Assembly: GCF_945957525.1 (NCBI RefSeq)
Contig: NZ_CAMFLA010000013.1
Span: 1 to 64,000 of the forward strand
Origin: an uncultured Aquitalea sp.
GTDB taxonomy: Bacteria; Pseudomonadota; Gammaproteobacteria; Burkholderiales; Chromobacteriaceae
DNA: 64,000 nt
Reading direction: 5' to 3'
Positions 1-8,616 of the stretch are shown one piece after another (within the stretch, counting starts at the first letter, position 1; each line of letters opens with the position of its first letter). The notes beneath the pieces are model-generated. The model had not been told where the DNA came from. It saw nothing but the letters and a program-made list of their open reading frames with translations, and searched no databases. Position numbers and translations under genes: made by a program.

Positions 1-150
1 CGCGCCTGCCTTCGGCAAACCTCCCGCCTCTTCATCACGCCTTATTGGCCCATTGTCTTGGCAATGGTCACTGCCCGGGCGTCCGTTATCGATTGTTGTT
101 GTAGCGGCATTGCTGGACAATTGGGCTATCGAACCGAAGAGTCATGTCCC

Positions 151-1584
151 ATGTTGTTGCGGCATCTTTCCTTTAAAACTTTGCTGGTGGCTAGCCTGTT
201 TGCGGTAACGCTGCTTCCTTCGTTGGCGCTGGTGCAAACATGGTGGCATTTGCAGCAGTTGTCGGATTCGGTGAACGACAGCCAGCAGTTGTCAGTCGCT
301 TGGTCAGACTGGTCGCATACGTTTGCGGAGCAGGGAGAGCGCTTCGAGCGCTCGTCTCGACAGTGGCTGGCTCTGGATGAGCCAACATTTGCCGATAGCA
401 GTTTGCAGGCGTTGCAGGCCTTGGACAAGTTGTCGGACAAGTTGCAACAGACAGATGATGCCGGAATGCAGGCGGTTGCCAAATCCTTGCATGACTGGGT
501 CGGCAAATCGCGCGTCACGCTGATGACCGGCGATGCAGCCCCCGCGATGCGCCAGTCACAGCTGGAAGGGCAATACGAACGGCTCACTGCGTTAGGGCAG
601 AGCTTGGATGGGCGGGTGAAACAGGCTGCTGCCGAGCGTCGCCAGCGCTGGGAGGCCAATTTGCGCAATAAGCGCCAGCAAGCGGATCGAATGGCGATCA
701 TTTCTCTGATGACCGCGATAGCCGGCGGTTTCCTGCTGGCACACTTGCTGGTAAGGCCGCTCACGGTATTGCGGCAGAAGATCAATCGATTGGCGCGCGG
801 AGAACGCGGGCAGGACTGGAATATGTCCGCGCCTTATGACTTGTTGCAATTGGCCAATGCCCTCTCCGAACTGGACTCCCGGCTAAAGCAGTTGGAGGAG
901 GACAAGACCAGTTTTTTTCGCCATGTGTCGCATGAACTGAAAACGCCGCTGGCGGCGATTCAAGAAGCGTCGTCGTTATTGCATGACCAGATACCCGGGC
1001 CGATGAATTTGGCTCAGCAGGAGATCGCGAGTATAACGCTGGCCAATACCCGGCTATTGCGCCAGCGTGTGGATACACTGTTGAAGCAGGATGCCGGCAA
1101 GTGGCTGGAACGACCTTTGACCATGGAGCGTTTTGCGCTGGCGGGGATGCTGGCGGAAATGGAAGCCAGCTTGCGCCCGCTGTTGCGACAAAAGCGGCTG
1201 AGCTTTGAGGCGGTCGGCGATGAGTTGCCGATCAGTGCCGATCGTGAACGGCTGCGCACCATTCTCGATAATCTGGTATCAAACGCAATCCGTTTCTCTC
1301 CGCAGGACGGCATTATCAAGATAGAGGTGACGCGTCGGGATGGGCGTTGCGGTGTCCGGGTCTGCGACCAGGGGCCGGGGGTGCCGGACGGCGTGCGCGA
1401 GAAAATATTCGACCCCTTTTTCACCGGCCCCCCTCCGGCTGGAGAGGTGCCGGGCAGCGGTATCGGTTTGACCATGGTAAAGACTTTTGCACAGCTGATG
1501 GGGGGGGACGTGGCTTGCCCTGCTGTGGCAATGGGAGCGCAATTTTATGTGTGGTGGCCAGATGGCGAACCCAAAGGCAGTTGA
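151..1584 (+). CDS. glrK: Sensor histidine kinase, GlrK/QseE type
   Basis: Membrane sensor kinase that autophosphorylates on histidine and passes phosphate to the sigma-54 activator encoded two genes downstream. It has a first transmembrane segment near residues 8-28, a periplasmic helical region of about 150 residues and a second membrane segment near 181-205. HAMP, HisKA with the H box VSHELKTP (His about 261) and HATPase with the N box DNLVSNAIRF, G1 DQGPGVPDG and G2 GSGIGL follow. The ATG at 151 is preferred over the TTG at 58 because the added N-terminus is not signal-like and the membrane segment then begins correctly. The kinase-lipoprotein-NtrC regulator order is the known glrK-qseG-glrR arrangement. 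Its stimulus is not evident. Confidence 0.88.
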   Translation: MLLRHLSFKTLLVASLFAVTLLPSLALVQTWWHLQQLSDSVNDSQQLSVAWSDWSHTFAEQGERFERSSRQWLALDEPTFADSSLQALQALDKLSDKLQQTDDAGMQAVAKSLHDWVGKSRVTLMTGDAAPAMRQSQLEGQYERLTALGQSLDGRVKQAAAERRQRWEANLRNKRQQADRMAIISLMTAIAGGFLLAHLLVRPLTVLRQKINRLARGERGQDWNMSAPYDLLQLANALSELDSRLKQLEEDKTSFFRHVSHELKTPLAAIQEASSLLHDQIPGPMNLAQQEIASITLANTRLLRQRVDTLLKQDAGKWLERPLTMERFALAGMLAEMEASLRPLLRQKRLSFEAVGDELPISADRERLRTILDNLVSNAIRFSPQDGIIKIEVTRRDGRCGVRVCDQGPGVPDGVREKIFDPFFTGPPPAGEVPGSGIGLTMVKTFAQLMGGDVACPAVAMGAQFYVWWPDGEPKGS

Positions 1585-1588
1585 TGTG

Positions 1589-2092
1589 ATGATGAAAAAA
1601 ATGATGGCTGCAACATTAGCGGCAGCATTGTCTGCCTGCGGCGCCTTGCCTGCCGGCAAGGGGGCACCTGCCGCGGCGACGCGCATGATACGGCTTTGTC
1701 CGGATGCGGACGCCGCCCTGGCGGGATTGCGGCATGGAAAGGACATCGGGGCGCCGGGTAAGGATGCTTGCGCTGGCGACCGACTGCGTTATGTGGCGCA
1801 CCAGTTGGTGCAGGATGGCAAGCCGGACTATACCAGAGCGTATGCGCAATTGGAGGCTGCCCAGCAGTCGCTGAAGGCCGACGGTGGTCAGGAGGGTTTG
1901 AACGGCTTGGCTGCCTTGCTTGCTGGTCAGCTGGCGGAGCGTCGGCGGCTCGAAGAGCAGCTGAACCGACTTAACGGGCAGTTGTCGGAACAACAACGAC
2001 GCGCAGACGACCTGGCCGCCAAGCTGGATGCGTTGCGTGCGATTGAGAAATCCATGGCTGACAAAGCCAGACTGAAAAAGACCCAACCATGA
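1589..2092 (+). CDS. qseG: QseG-like outer-membrane lipoprotein
   Basis: Short lipoprotein of 167 residues between the kinase and regulator genes. The N-terminus is a signal peptide ending in the lipobox LSAC. The remainder is charged and helical, with a coiled-coil-like stretch rich in Leu, Arg and Gln near residues 110-160. In enterobacteria QseG (YfhG) in the same position interacts with the kinase and is needed for its activity; the same role here is inferred from synteny and the lipobox, since the sequence is poorly conserved. Tandem ATG codons at 1589 and 1592 are both possible starts. The stop overlaps the glrR start (ATGA), suggesting translational coupling. Confidence 0.7.
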   Translation: MMKKMMAATLAAALSACGALPAGKGAPAAATRMIRLCPDADAALAGLRHGKDIGAPGKDACAGDRLRYVAHQLVQDGKPDYTRAYAQLEAAQQSLKADGGQEGLNGLAALLAGQLAERRRLEEQLNRLNGQLSEQQRRADDLAAKLDALRAIEKSMADKARLKKTQP

Positions 2093-3438
2093 GTAGAAGC
2101 AGCAGAATCTTGCTGGTGGATGATGACGCCGATTTATTGAAACTCCTCGCGCTGCGTCTTGAGGCGGCGGGCTATGAGGTGGACAGGGCAGATTCGGCCG
2201 AGACCGCACTGGGTGTGCTGGCTGCACGCCGGGCTGATCTGCTGCTGACAGACTGGCGCTTGCCCGGCATGGACGGCCTGGCTTTGTTTGAGCAGGTGAA
2301 GAAAAGCTACCCGACCATCCCGGTGATCATGCTGACTGCGCATGGCACCATCCCGGATGCGGTTGAGGCGGTAAGCCGCGGTGTATTCGGTTACCTGGTG
2401 AAGCCTTTCGATAGTCAGGCCTTGCTGGACAAGGTATCGCAAGCGCTGGCCTTTTCATCGCGGGCCGTTGCGGTGGATGACGACAATGCCTGGCGCGCCG
2501 GGCTGGTCAGTTGCAGCCCTTTGATGGAAGAACTTTTGGCCGAAGCCCGCTTGGTGGCGGCTACCGACGCCAGTGTGCTGATCCGCGGTGAGAGCGGTAC
2601 TGGCAAAGAAGTGCTGGCGAAGGCGCTGCATCTGGCCAGCCCACGCGCCAAAGGCGCATTTGTTGCAGTGAACTGCGGCGCCATTCCGGACAATCTGCTG
2701 GAGAGTGAGCTCTTTGGTCATGAAAAGGGCGCATTTACCGGCGCCGCTTCGCGGCATCAGGGCCTGATTGCCGAGGCCGACGGCGGTACATTGTTTCTGG
2801 ATGAAATCGGCGACATGCCGCTGGCCTTGCAGGTAAAGTTGTTGCGCGTGTTGCAAGAGCGCGAAGTGCGGCCGGTGGGTTCCGCCAAGGCTGCGCCGGT
2901 CGATGTGCGGGTGGTGTCCGCCACGCATCGGGATCTTGAGTCTCTGATCAGCGACGGTCTGTTTCGTGAAGACTTGTTTTATCGTTTGAATGTGGTGGCG
3001 TTGAATTTGCCGCCGCTGGCGGAGCGGCGCGAGGATATTCCCTTGCTGGCGCGGCACTTCCTGCAAGACGTGGCGGGCCGTTACGGCAAAGAGGTGACGG
3101 GGTTTGCGCCGGATGCCATGGAGTACCTGTGCGGGCTGCGATGGCCGGGTAACATCCGGCAGTTGGCCAATGCGGTGGAACAGTGTTGCGTGCTGAGCAC
3201 TTCCGGACTTATTCCGTTGACGCAGGTGCAGAAAGCGGTGTCGGAAGGTATGGCCAGCATTCCTACTCTGGCCGAAGCCAAGCGCGAGTTTGAGCGCGAT
3301 TATCTGGAAAAGTTGATGCGGGTAAGCAGCGGTAACGTTTCGCTGGCGGCGCGCATCGCGGATCGCAATCGAACCGAATTTTACCGGCTGCTGCAAAAGC
3401 ATCAGTTGGTGGCGTCTACCTTCAAAGAGGGTGGTTGA
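2089..3438 (+). CDS. glrR: Sigma-54-dependent response regulator, GlrR/QseF type
   Basis: NtrC-family activator of 449 residues. It has a receiver domain (acidic pocket near residues 10-12, phosphoacceptor Asp about 55 in TDWRLPGMDG), an AAA+ sigma-54 interaction domain with Walker A GESGTGKE (about 167), the sigma-54 loop GAFTGA (about 214) and Walker B LFLDEIGD, and a C-terminal Fis-type helix-turn-helix. It is the third gene of the glrK-qseG-glrR operon. A rho-independent hairpin follows. The next gene has a sigma-54 promoter with two matches to the enterobacterial GlrR operator, which makes it the obvious candidate target. Confidence 0.9.
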   Translation: MSRSSRILLVDDDADLLKLLALRLEAAGYEVDRADSAETALGVLAARRADLLLTDWRLPGMDGLALFEQVKKSYPTIPVIMLTAHGTIPDAVEAVSRGVFGYLVKPFDSQALLDKVSQALAFSSRAVAVDDDNAWRAGLVSCSPLMEELLAEARLVAATDASVLIRGESGTGKEVLAKALHLASPRAKGAFVAVNCGAIPDNLLESELFGHEKGAFTGAASRHQGLIAEADGGTLFLDEIGDMPLALQVKLLRVLQEREVRPVGSAKAAPVDVRVVSATHRDLESLISDGLFREDLFYRLNVVALNLPPLAERREDIPLLARHFLQDVAGRYGKEVTGFAPDAMEYLCGLRWPGNIRQLANAVEQCCVLSTSGLIPLTQVQKAVSEGMASIPTLAEAKREFERDYLEKLMRVSSGNVSLAARIADRNRTEFYRLLQKHQLVASTFKEGG

Positions 3439-3472
3439 GTCAAAAGGCGGCCTGTGAGGCGGATTGGCTGAG

Positions 3473-3509
3473 ACCCCTGTCGTTAAGCAGCGACAGGGGT
3501 TTTTCTTTT
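3473..3509 (+). terminator. Hairpin terminator after glrR, overlapping an operator-like palindrome
   Basis: A perfect 10-bp stem (ACCCCTGTCG at 3473-3482 pairing with 3491-3500) with an 8-base loop is followed by a T-rich run to 3509. It can end the glrK operon transcript. The same palindrome contains TGTC-N10-GACA, listed separately. Confidence 0.8.
3478..3495. promoter_or_regulatory. Candidate GlrR operator 1 (TGTC-N10-GACA)
   Basis: Exact match to TGTC-N10-GACA, the motif described for GlrR (QseF) at enterobacterial glmY promoters. It lies about 150 bp upstream of the sigma-54 promoter at 3638, a normal enhancer distance. It also forms the core of the glrR terminator stem, so the match could be coincidental. 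Confidence 0.5.
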
Positions 3510-3544
3510 GTTTTCAGCGCAATGCGCGGCATGCATGGAAATCT

Positions 3545-3562
3545 TGTCGTCAATTGGCGACG
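3545..3562. promoter_or_regulatory. Candidate GlrR operator 2 (TGTC-N10-GACG)
   Basis: Seven of the eight fixed bases match the GlrR operator consensus. Its centre is 67 bp from that of operator 1 and about 90 bp upstream of the sigma-54 promoter. There is no T-run after it, so a terminator role does not explain it. Confidence 0.5.
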
Positions 3563-3637
3563 AACTGCGCCGGCACCGATCGCTTGCTGTGCTTGTGAAA
3601 TGATGCAAGTTGTTGATATGAAAGGATTCGAAAAGGC

Positions 3638-3653
3638 TGGCACGCCGTTTGCA
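3638..3653 (+). promoter_or_regulatory. Sigma-54 promoter (-24/-12)
   Basis: TGGCACG at 3638-3644, four spacer bases, then TTGCA at 3649-3653: all conserved positions of the RpoN consensus and the exact GG-N10-GC spacing. The predicted start is near 3664, leaving about 25 bases to the ATG at 3690 with a GAGGTGA ribosome binding site. It needs an enhancer-binding activator, and GlrR is encoded immediately upstream. Confidence 0.85.
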
Positions 3654-3689
3654 ATGCGTGTTGTGAAACGCAAGCGATGAGGTGATGCC

Positions 3690-4022
3690 ATGACTTTCAG
3701 ACATCTGAGCCAAGGGCTGTTGTTTGCCTGGATTGCCGTGCTGCCGCAGGCGCACGGTATGAGTTTGTTCGACCCGGTAGCCGAGCATGTAGCCATTGCT
3801 TCGGTCAGCAATGACGACAAGCTTGCCTGGCAACTGAATGAAGTATTGAAGCCGCTGGCGGACGGGTCCGGTTCGGTGATTACGCCGGAGGTGAAGAATG
3901 GCAAGGTGGCGCTGAAAGGTTCGTCACCCAGTCGCGATGCCCTGCGCCGCATGATGGAGGTGGCTGCCAATGTGCCTGGTGTACTTGAGGTGAGATCCGA
4001 AGTAAGGATCAAACCCGGCTGA
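3690..4022 (+). CDS. Secreted BON-domain protein, predicted sigma-54/GlrR target
   Basis: Protein of 110 residues with an N-terminal signal peptide (hydrophobic core near residues 8-20, Ala-His-Gly before the likely cleavage site). Residues about 40-108 look like a single BON domain, with alternating hydrophobic positions and the glycines typical of the OsmY/BON fold, ending VPGVLEVRSEVRIKPG. BON domains bind membranes or other envelope components and occur in envelope stress proteins. The start has a good ribosome binding site and follows a consensus sigma-54 promoter. A terminator hairpin follows at 4066, so it is a single-gene transcript. The biochemical role is unknown. Confidence 0.75.
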   Translation: MTFRHLSQGLLFAWIAVLPQAHGMSLFDPVAEHVAIASVSNDDKLAWQLNEVLKPLADGSGSVITPEVKNGKVALKGSSPSRDALRRMMEVAANVPGVLEVRSEVRIKPG

Positions 4023-4065
4023 TTTCTGCTGTTCCTTTGTTTGTATGACTCCAAGACTGCCCTTT

Positions 4066-4102
4066 GGCCTGCCTTTTCCCCCGAGAGGCAGGCCGTTTTT
4101 TT
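4066..4102 (+). terminator. Terminator of the BON-domain gene
   Basis: Inverted repeat GGCCTGCC (4066-4073) with GGCAGGCC (4087-4094), then a run of seven T at 4096-4102. It sits between the BON gene and the convergent DsrE-like gene. Confidence 0.8.
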
Positions 4103-4103
4103 G

Positions 4104-4457
4104 TCAGAATCCGAGAACCTTGTCAGCTTCCAGCGTCCAGTTGGCCAGTTCTGGCATGGTGCCGATTTTCACGCCTTGAATCAGCCGGTTTTCACTCAGC
4201 CCCCGCGCGTCAGCGCAGGTTCGGCATACATAAGTTTCCACACCCATTGAGATGGCCTCTTGCAGCATGTCGCCCAGGCTGGGGTTGGCCGAAGCGGCCT
4301 GTCCCTGCATGGCGGTGATGACGGCGTCAGACAGCAGAAACAGCCGCAGTCGTGGATGGTTGGCGTGGCTGGCCAGGGCCAGCGTCAGGCGCAGGCTAGT
4401 GAGAACGCGTTCGCTGCCATAGGGGCTTGCGCTGAGCGTGATCAGAATGTTTTGCAT
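4104..4457 (-). CDS. DsrE/YchN-like small protein
   Basis: Protein of 117 residues with the DsrE/DsrF-like fold signature: an N-terminal beta strand (NILITLSASPYGSERV), a central strand LRLFLLSDAVITA, and a C-terminal part with CRTCADARG and a closing GTMPELANWTLEADKVLGF typical of the family. Members take part in sulfur relay or are of unknown function. The two cysteines in CRTC near residue 82 lie where the active-site cysteine of DsrE-type proteins is found, but no tus or dsr genes are nearby, so the substrate cannot be assigned. It is transcribed alone, convergent with the BON gene. Confidence 0.75.
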   Translation of the reverse strand: MQNILITLSASPYGSERVLTSLRLTLALASHANHPRLRLFLLSDAVITAMQGQAASANPSLGDMLQEAISMGVETYVCRTCADARGLSENRLIQGVKIGTMPELANWTLEADKVLGF

Positions 4458-4664
4458 GCTTGACCTCGGTATTGACTACAACTCAATGGGAAAAAGCAGG
4501 GCGGAGGAGGGCCGCGCTGGTATGGACGTTGTGGTGATGCAACAAGATTGCAACAGTCGGGCCATGCCATGATAGGACAAGTGGCTTGATTTTCCTTGAT
4601 CGCGCGCTGCTTTCCGGGTGTCTTTATGTGGAATATTTTATATTGTCGAACAGTTGCAATTCCA

Positions 4665-4676
4665 ATTGTATACAAT
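4665..4676. promoter_or_regulatory. Perfect palindrome ATTGTATACAAT upstream of putA
   Basis: Twelve-base perfect palindrome 55 bases before the putA start. The TTGTATACAA core fits operators of GntR regulators of the FadR/FCD group (GTnnAC-type half sites). A second inverted repeat, GCCGGT-ATAA-ACCGGC, follows at 4690-4705. Regulator identity is inference. Confidence 0.45.
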
Positions 4677-4689
4677 AGGCAAATCTTGA

Positions 4690-4705
4690 GCCGGTATAAA
4701 CCGGC
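4690..4705. promoter_or_regulatory. Inverted repeat GCCGGT-N4-ACCGGC in the putA leader
   Basis: Perfect 6-bp arms with a 4-base spacer, 26 bases before the putA ATG. It could be an operator or a small leader hairpin. There is no T-run, so it is not a terminator. Confidence 0.35.
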
Positions 4706-4731
4706 GCTGCGAACAAAATCGGGAGTTATCC

Positions 4732-7700
4732 ATGCAATTCGAGGTGTTTGCCCAATCCCAGACGGCCCTGCGCGATGCCATTACATCCGCTTATCGTCGA
4801 GATGAACAGGAATGCGTTCAGGCCCTGCTGCCGCAGGCCGCGCTGACGGAGCCTCAAGTGGCCGCCACACAGCAGCTGGCGCGCAAGCTGGTGAGCCAGG
4901 TACGTCAGGAGCGTACGCGCTCCAGCGGCGTGGATGCGCTGATGCACGAGTTTTCGCTCGACAGTGCCGAGGGCATCGCCCTGATGTGTCTGGCAGAGGC
5001 CTTGTTGCGCATCCCGGACAAGGAAACCGCCGACAAGCTGATTCGCGACAAGATTTCGCGCGGCGACTGGAAAGCGCACTTGGGCAACAGCTCCTCGCTC
5101 TTTGTGAATGCTGCAGCCTGGGGCCTGGTGGTAACCGGCAAACTGGTGTCTTCCCACAGCGAGCAGGGTTTGTCTTCCGCCATGACGCGGCTGATCGCCA
5201 AGGGCGGGGAGCCGCTGATCCGCAAGGGTGTGGACATGGCGATGCGCATGCTGGGCAAGCAGTTTGTCACCGGCGAAACCATCGAACAGGCGCTGGCCAA
5301 CGGCCGCGAGCGCGAAGCGCGCGGCTATCGCTTCTCTTACGACATGCTGGGCGAAGCGGCGATGACCGAGGCGGACGCGCAGCGCTACATGAACGATTAC
5401 ATCATGGCGATTCACGCCATCGGCAAGGAATCGGCCGGGCGCGGCGTGTATGACGGCCCGGGGATCTCAGTGAAGCTGTCCGCCATCCATCCGCGCTATA
5501 GCCGTGCCAAGCGCGAACGGGTGATGAGCGAATTGTTGGCTCGCTTGAAAGAGCTGTTGTTGCTGGCGCGCCAGTACGACATCGGCCTGAATATCGATGC
5601 CGAAGAAGCCGACCGCATGGAGCTGTCGCTGGATTTGCTGGAGGCGCTGGCTTTCGACAAGGATCTGGCAGGCTGGAACGGTATTGGCCTGGTGGTGCAG
5701 GCTTACCAGAAGCGTTGTCCCTTCATCATTGATTATCTGGTGGATCTGGCCCGCCGCAGCGGCCATCGCTTCATGGTGCGTCTGGTGAAGGGCGCTTACT
5801 GGGATGCGGAGGTGAAGCGCGCTCAAGTGGACGGCCTGCCGGGCTATCCGGTGTATACCCGCAAGGTGTACACCGACATTTCCTATCTGGCCTGCGCCAA
5901 GCGTCTGCTGGCGGCGCAGGATGCCATTTACCCGCAGTTTGCTTCGCACAACGCCTACACCTTGTCCGCCATTTATCAACTGGGCCAAGGACTGGATTAC
6001 GAGTTCCAGTGCCTGCACGGCATGGGCGAAACCCTGTACGACCAGGTGGTGGGCGCCGGTAATCTGGGTAAAGCCTGCCGTATTTATGCACCGGTGGGCT
6101 CGCATGAAACCCTGCTGGCCTATCTGGTGCGCCGCCTGCTGGAAAACGGCGCCAACAGTTCTTTCGTCAACCGCATCGTGGACGAGAAGGTATCCATCGA
6201 CGAGCTGGTGAGCGATCAGGTGGCCGAGGCCGCCAAGCATGGCGGCGAGCCGCACAAGAAGATCCCGCTGCCCTTGTCGCTGTATGGCAACGCCCGCCGC
6301 AACTCCAAGGGGCTGGACCTTTCCAGCGAGCACGTGCTGGCCGCGCTGCAGATGGGCCTGCAAGCTGCCGAGCATGAAACCTGGCAGGCTTTCCCGCTGC
6401 TGGGCGATGCCGACATCACCGTTGGCGACTGGCAGCCGGTGCGCAATCCAGCGCAGCGCGACGACGTGGTGGGGCAGGTGATTGAAGCCACCGCCGCCGA
6501 TGTTGATCGCGCCCTGACGTTGGCCGAAGCCGCCGCCGCCCGCTGGGCCGCCACGCCGGTGGCGGAGCGCGCCGCCTGCCTCAATCGCATGGCGGACCTG
6601 ATGGAAGACAATATGCCGGCGTTGATGGGCCTGGCCGTGCGCGAAGCCGGCAAGACGCTCAGCAACGCCATCGCCGAAGTGCGCGAGGCCGTGGATTTCT
6701 GCCGCTACTATGCCGCGCAGATTGTCGCCGAATTCAACAACGACACCCACCCGCCGCTGGGCCCGGTGGTGTGCATCAGCCCGTGGAACTTCCCGCTGGC
6801 CATCTTCATCGGCGAAGTGACCGCCTCGCTGGCGGCCGGCAACCCGGTGTTGGCCAAGCCTGCAGAGCAAACCAGCCTGATCGCCGCTTTCGCCGTGCGC
6901 CTGTTGCACGAGGCGGGCGTGCCGCGCGATGTGCTGCAGTTCCTGCCGGGGCGCGGCGAGGTGGTGGGCGCGGCGTTGACCAGCGACGAACGTATCCATG
7001 GCGTGATTTTCACCGGCTCCACCGAGGTGGCGCAGATTATCAACCGCACGCTGGCCAAGCGCCCCGACGATGTGGTACTGGTGGCTGAAACCGGCGGGCA
7101 AAATGCGATGATCGTTGACAGCTCCGCCTTGCCGGAGCAGGTGGTGACCGATGTGCTGAGCTCGGCTTTCGACTCGGCCGGCCAGCGCTGTTCCGCGCTG
7201 CGAGTGCTGTGCCTGCAGAACGACATCGCCGACAAGGTCATTGCCATGATCAAGGGTGCGATGGATGAGCTGACGGTGGGCAATCCCGCACGCCTCACTA
7301 CTGATGTGGGTCCGGTGATCGACGCCGAAGCCCAGGCCGGTTTGCTGGCGCACATCGACAAGATGAAAACCCGCGCCCGCAGCTACTATCAAACCCCCAT
7401 GGGCGAAGACTGCGCCCAAGGCACTTTCGTGCCGCCGACGCTGTTCGAGATCGACAACCTGTCCGACCTTACCCGCGAAGTGTTCGGTCCGGTGCTGCAC
7501 GTGCTGCGCTTTGAGGCCAGCGAACTGGACAGCGTCATCGATCAGATCAACGCTACCGGCTATGGCCTGACGCACGGCATTCACAGCCGCATCGACGAAA
7601 CTATCAATCACATCGTCGACCGCATCAAAGTGGGCAATATCTATGTCAACCGCAACATCGTGGGCGCGGTGGTGGGCGTGCAGCCCTTCGGCGGCGAAGG

Positions 7701-8328
7701 CAAGTCCGGCACCGGCCCGAAAGCCGGCGGCCCGTTCTACCTCTACCGGCTGACGCGCGCCGTCTGGACGCCGACCTTGGCCGAAGAGGCGGTGGAAGTG
7801 AACTTCAGCGCGCTGGATCGTCTGGCCGCCGCAGCCGACGGCATCGGCGTGCGCGGCCTGGCGGCATCGGTGGCTGCTGCTCGCCGCAACAGCCCGCTCA
7901 ATCATTTGGTGACGCTGCCTGGTCCTACTGGCGAGAAGAACACCCTGCGCTTTGCCGGTCGCGGCAAGGTGGCGTGCGTGGCAGATAGCGTCGCCGAATT
8001 GGCGGAGCAACTAGTAGCCGCGCTGGCCACCGGCAATGTGGCCGTGCTGGCGGATACGGCGGAAAACCGCCAGTTCGCCAGTTTGTTGCCGGCTTGCGTT
8101 GAGTTGGCAGGCGATGTGCTGGCGGCCGATGTCAGCGCCGTCCTGTATCAAGGCAAGGATGCCGCTGGCGCGCGACGCGCGTTGGCGGCACGCGATGGGG
8201 CTTTGTTGCCCCTGTTGCAGAATGCCGGCGCAGGGTACAACCTGCACCGACTGGTGGTGGAGCGCGCAGTCAGCGTCAACACTACCGCCGCTGGCGGCAA
8301 CGCCAGCCTGATGAGCATCGGCGACTAA
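4732..8328 (+). CDS. putA: Bifunctional proline dehydrogenase / L-glutamate-gamma-semialdehyde dehydrogenase
   Basis: Oxidises proline to pyrroline-5-carboxylate with FAD and then to glutamate with NAD. The protein has 1198 residues: a PRODH barrel (about 60-480, with RLVKGAYWDAEVKRAQ), an aldehyde dehydrogenase domain (about 560-1000, catalytic Glu about 786 in ETGGQNAM and Cys about 820 in SAGQRCSALR), and a C-terminal ALDH-like tail to residue 1198. It lacks the N-terminal ribbon-helix-helix domain of trifunctional PutA (E. coli PutA is 1320 residues) and so cannot repress its own gene. Two inverted repeats upstream suggest control by another regulator. It carries two copies of the GTTGGCCGAAG word. 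Confidence 0.95.
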   Translation: MQFEVFAQSQTALRDAITSAYRRDEQECVQALLPQAALTEPQVAATQQLARKLVSQVRQERTRSSGVDALMHEFSLDSAEGIALMCLAEALLRIPDKETADKLIRDKISRGDWKAHLGNSSSLFVNAAAWGLVVTGKLVSSHSEQGLSSAMTRLIAKGGEPLIRKGVDMAMRMLGKQFVTGETIEQALANGREREARGYRFSYDMLGEAAMTEADAQRYMNDYIMAIHAIGKESAGRGVYDGPGISVKLSAIHPRYSRAKRERVMSELLARLKELLLLARQYDIGLNIDAEEADRMELSLDLLEALAFDKDLAGWNGIGLVVQAYQKRCPFIIDYLVDLARRSGHRFMVRLVKGAYWDAEVKRAQVDGLPGYPVYTRKVYTDISYLACAKRLLAAQDAIYPQFASHNAYTLSAIYQLGQGLDYEFQCLHGMGETLYDQVVGAGNLGKACRIYAPVGSHETLLAYLVRRLLENGANSSFVNRIVDEKVSIDELVSDQVAEAAKHGGEPHKKIPLPLSLYGNARRNSKGLDLSSEHVLAALQMGLQAAEHETWQAFPLLGDADITVGDWQPVRNPAQRDDVVGQVIEATAADVDRALTLAEAAAARWAATPVAERAACLNRMADLMEDNMPALMGLAVREAGKTLSNAIAEVREAVDFCRYYAAQIVAEFNNDTHPPLGPVVCISPWNFPLAIFIGEVTASLAAGNPVLAKPAEQTSLIAAFAVRLLHEAGVPRDVLQFLPGRGEVVGAALTSDERIHGVIFTGSTEVAQIINRTLAKRPDDVVLVAETGGQNAMIVDSSALPEQVVTDVLSSAFDSAGQRCSALRVLCLQNDIADKVIAMIKGAMDELTVGNPARLTTDVGPVIDAEAQAGLLAHIDKMKTRARSYYQTPMGEDCAQGTFVPPTLFEIDNLSDLTREVFGPVLHVLRFEASELDSVIDQINATGYGLTHGIHSRIDETINHIVDRIKVGNIYVNRNIVGAVVGVQPFGGEGKSGTGPKAGGPFYLYRLTRAVWTPTLAEEAVEVNFSALDRLAAAADGIGVRGLAASVAAARRNSPLNHLVTLPGPTGEKNTLRFAGRGKVACVADSVAELAEQLVAALATGNVAVLADTAENRQFASLLPACVELAGDVLAADVSAVLYQGKDAAGARRALAARDGALLPLLQNAGAGYNLHRLVVERAVSVNTTAAGGNASLMSIGD

Positions 8329-8616
8329 GCACGGCGGACATGCCGCTTCGCGTGCGTCGGCTGTGCCGGCGCAGTGCGGGGCGGCCTCATGACGAGGTTT
8401 GTCCGCAGTGCAAAGCGGTAAGGTCGGAACGGCGTCAGCCCCTTGTCGGACTGTTCGCCGTTTTGTCCGGAAACCGATGATTGATAAACGTTACTTGTCA
8501 TGTGCTGTCGTCATTGGAATAATGCCGCCAGCGTTGCACGTAACGATATAAACTCGCTGCAAGAGAACTGTCCGCCACAAGCGGGCAGGAGAGACCCTAA
8601 AGATAGAGGATTCAAG

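Noticed and set aside
40..80. TGGCAATGGTCACTGC near 58, sigma-54-like, before glrK
   Set aside because: GG-to-GC spacing is 11 rather than 10 and the fixed bases are poor.
5467..8010. Long open frame (847 codons) on the minus strand opposite putA
   Set aside because: Antisense shadow of a GC-rich gene: His/Gln/Arg-rich composition, no domains, no ribosome site; putA explains the strand.
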